Assembly: GCA_948762645.1 (NCBI GenBank)
Contig: CAQBRY010000101.1
Span: 1 to 5,174, forward strand
DNA: 5,174 nucleotides
Direction: 5' to 3'
From: an uncultured Eubacteriales bacterium
Lineage (GTDB): Bacteria > Bacillota > Clostridia > Oscillospirales > Acutalibacteraceae
Below the pieces are notes generated by a model. It saw only the letters and a program-made list of their open reading frames with translations. It ran no database searches and was not told the origin of the DNA. Made by a program: the position numbers and the translations under genes. Within the stretch, counting starts at the first letter, position 1; each line of letters opens with the position of its first letter. Of this stretch, positions 4,352-5,174 are shown piece by piece.

Positions 4352-5174
4352 TTAATCAATTTTTTCAAATATAGAACTTATATTCCCTAAATATGTCCCT
4401 GGCTTTACGGATATTTGTTCCCATTTTGCATCTTTTATTTCCAAATATTCTTTAATTGCATTTGAAGATTTTGGCATAACAGGTTCAAACAAATTAGCTA
4501 CATTGGCAATAATATTTAAGCAAGTATACATCGTGTTATTAAATTCACTCATATTGGTATCTCTTTGAATCCAAGGTTTTTTATCGTTATAGTATTTAAT
4601 TCCTGATTCTAACAAGTTCATTATTTTGCTTATAGCATTTTTAAAATTCAGATTTTCAATATCTTCACTTGTTTCCTTATAAATTTTATTGATAAGTGCT
4701 TTAACTTCTTCATCCATAACTCCATTAGGAACTGCTTTTATATCGTAAGACTGTAGAACATTATTAAGAAAACTTTGATACTTATCAACTAACCTACTGT
4801 TGTTTATTTTTTTAAAGTGTTCTATAGAAAAATTGGAATCTTTATTCTCTGGTCCATTACTCAATAGATAATACCTAAGAGAGTCTGTATTATATTTTTT
4901 AATCATATCATTTACCGTAATACTATTATTCTTAGTTTTAGAAAACTTCTCAGAATTTATCATCAAATACTGTGAATTTACCATTGTATCAGGCAGATGA
5001 TAATCCTCATCTAAAGACATTAATAAGGCTGGAAGAATAATCGTGTGAAAGCTTATATTATCTTTTCCATATACCATATAGATTTTATTTCTACCGTTTT
5101 CTTTCCAAAAATCTTCCCAATTCAAATCGTGTTCATCACAAAATTTTTGTGTTGCAGTTACATAACCTAAAAGG
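4352..5174 (-). CDS. Methionyl-tRNA synthetase paralogue, C-terminal part (runs off right edge)
   Basis: This is a class I aminoacyl-tRNA synthetase of the MetRS type. The frame is open to the right edge (GYVTATQKFC... before position 5125), so the TTG at 5125 is not its start; the HIGH motif and zinc region lie outside the window. Visible are the MetRS-typical GKDNISFHTI (5039-5068), a KMSKS-type loop written KFSKT (4934-4948, second Lys kept), and the helical anticodon-binding domain. That domain has KPW (W at 4571-4573), equivalent to E. coli W461. At the helix that normally reads GNFVNR, this protein has QSFLNN (4760-4777), so the residues matching E. coli N391 and R395 appear to be Ser and Asn. 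The protein ends at the core (GTYLGNISSIFEKID) with no C-terminal tRNA-binding/dimerisation domain. This suggests a second, diverged copy rather than the housekeeping metG. It heads the operon with the kinase-GDPD gene. Confidence 0.9.
   Translation of the reverse strand, partial: LLGYVTATQKFCDEHDLNWEDFWKENGRNKIYMVYGKDNISFHTIILPALLMSLDEDYHLPDTMVNSQYLMINSEKFSKTKNNSITVNDMIKKYNTDSLRYYLLSNGPENKDSNFSIEHFKKINNSRLVDKYQSFLNNVLQSYDIKAVPNGVMDEEVKALINKIYKETSEDIENLNFKNAISKIMNLLESGIKYYNDKKPWIQRDTNMSEFNNTMYTCLNIIANVANLFEPVMPKSSNAIKEYLEIKDAKWEQISVKPGTYLGNISSIFEKID

Noticed and set aside
4352..5125. Treating the TTG at 5125 as the start of a short stand-alone protein.
   Set aside because: The frame stays open to the right edge and encodes conserved MetRS sequence (GYVTAT...) upstream, so the gene is simply cut by the window.
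1..5174. Insertion sequences, CRISPR arrays or attachment sites.
   Set aside because: No transposase or integrase frame, no regularly spaced repeats and no long terminal or direct repeats were found.

Overview
The window is AT-rich, uses strong AGGAGG-type ribosome binding sites and short TATAAT promoters, and encodes Lys/Asn/Ile-rich proteins. This points to a low-GC Gram-positive bacterium (Bacillota, most likely a Clostridia-type anaerobe). No species can be named from the sequence. The gene mix (two small XRE regulators, orphan small proteins, a tRNA-synthetase paralogue beside an unusual fusion protein, a long RNA-rich intergenic zone) looks like an accessory region rather than a core operon. 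No transposase, integrase, CRISPR array, rRNA or tRNA was seen.

Left part (1-2072). A 107-aa protein with a symmetric four-cysteine pattern (minus strand) is divergent from a 106-aa XRE regulator (plus strand). Their shared spacer carries a palindromic -10 element usable on both strands. A second small XRE regulator (80 aa from its likely ATG) follows, preceded by an operator-like region with a TAATAGT direct repeat exactly 20 bp apart. It meets a 217-aa unknown protein tail to tail, with only 3 nt between the stop codons.

Middle (2073-2792). These 720 bases hold no confident protein gene but are full of signals. A consensus-like plus-strand promoter precedes a compact ~110-nt structured RNA. 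A TTGACA promoter on the minus strand reads back through the same DNA, making a complementary RNA that reaches a strong terminator placed just upstream of the 217-aa gene. This is the layout of antisense-RNA-controlled attenuation or a type I toxin-antitoxin-like locus. Next to it on the plus strand is what may be a decayed small hydrophobic (holin-like) toxin transcript, followed by a hairpin terminator that can also serve the minus-strand operon coming from the right.

Right part (2793-5174). A minus-strand operon encodes (1) the C-terminal two thirds or so of a methionyl-tRNA synthetase paralogue, running off the right edge, and (2) 20 nt downstream, a 512-aa fusion of a signal-peptide-like N-terminus, a P-loop (AAA_33/zeta-like) kinase domain and a glycerophosphodiester phosphodiesterase (GDPD) domain. 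By eye, the synthetase has lost two of the three residues known to read the Met anticodon and has no C-terminal tRNA-binding domain. The GDPD domain has two active-site substitutions (Glu to Gln, His to Asn). Together they look like a repurposed amino-acid-activating enzyme coupled to a phosphoryl-transfer protein, and this is the best candidate here for an undescribed system. Its function is inference.
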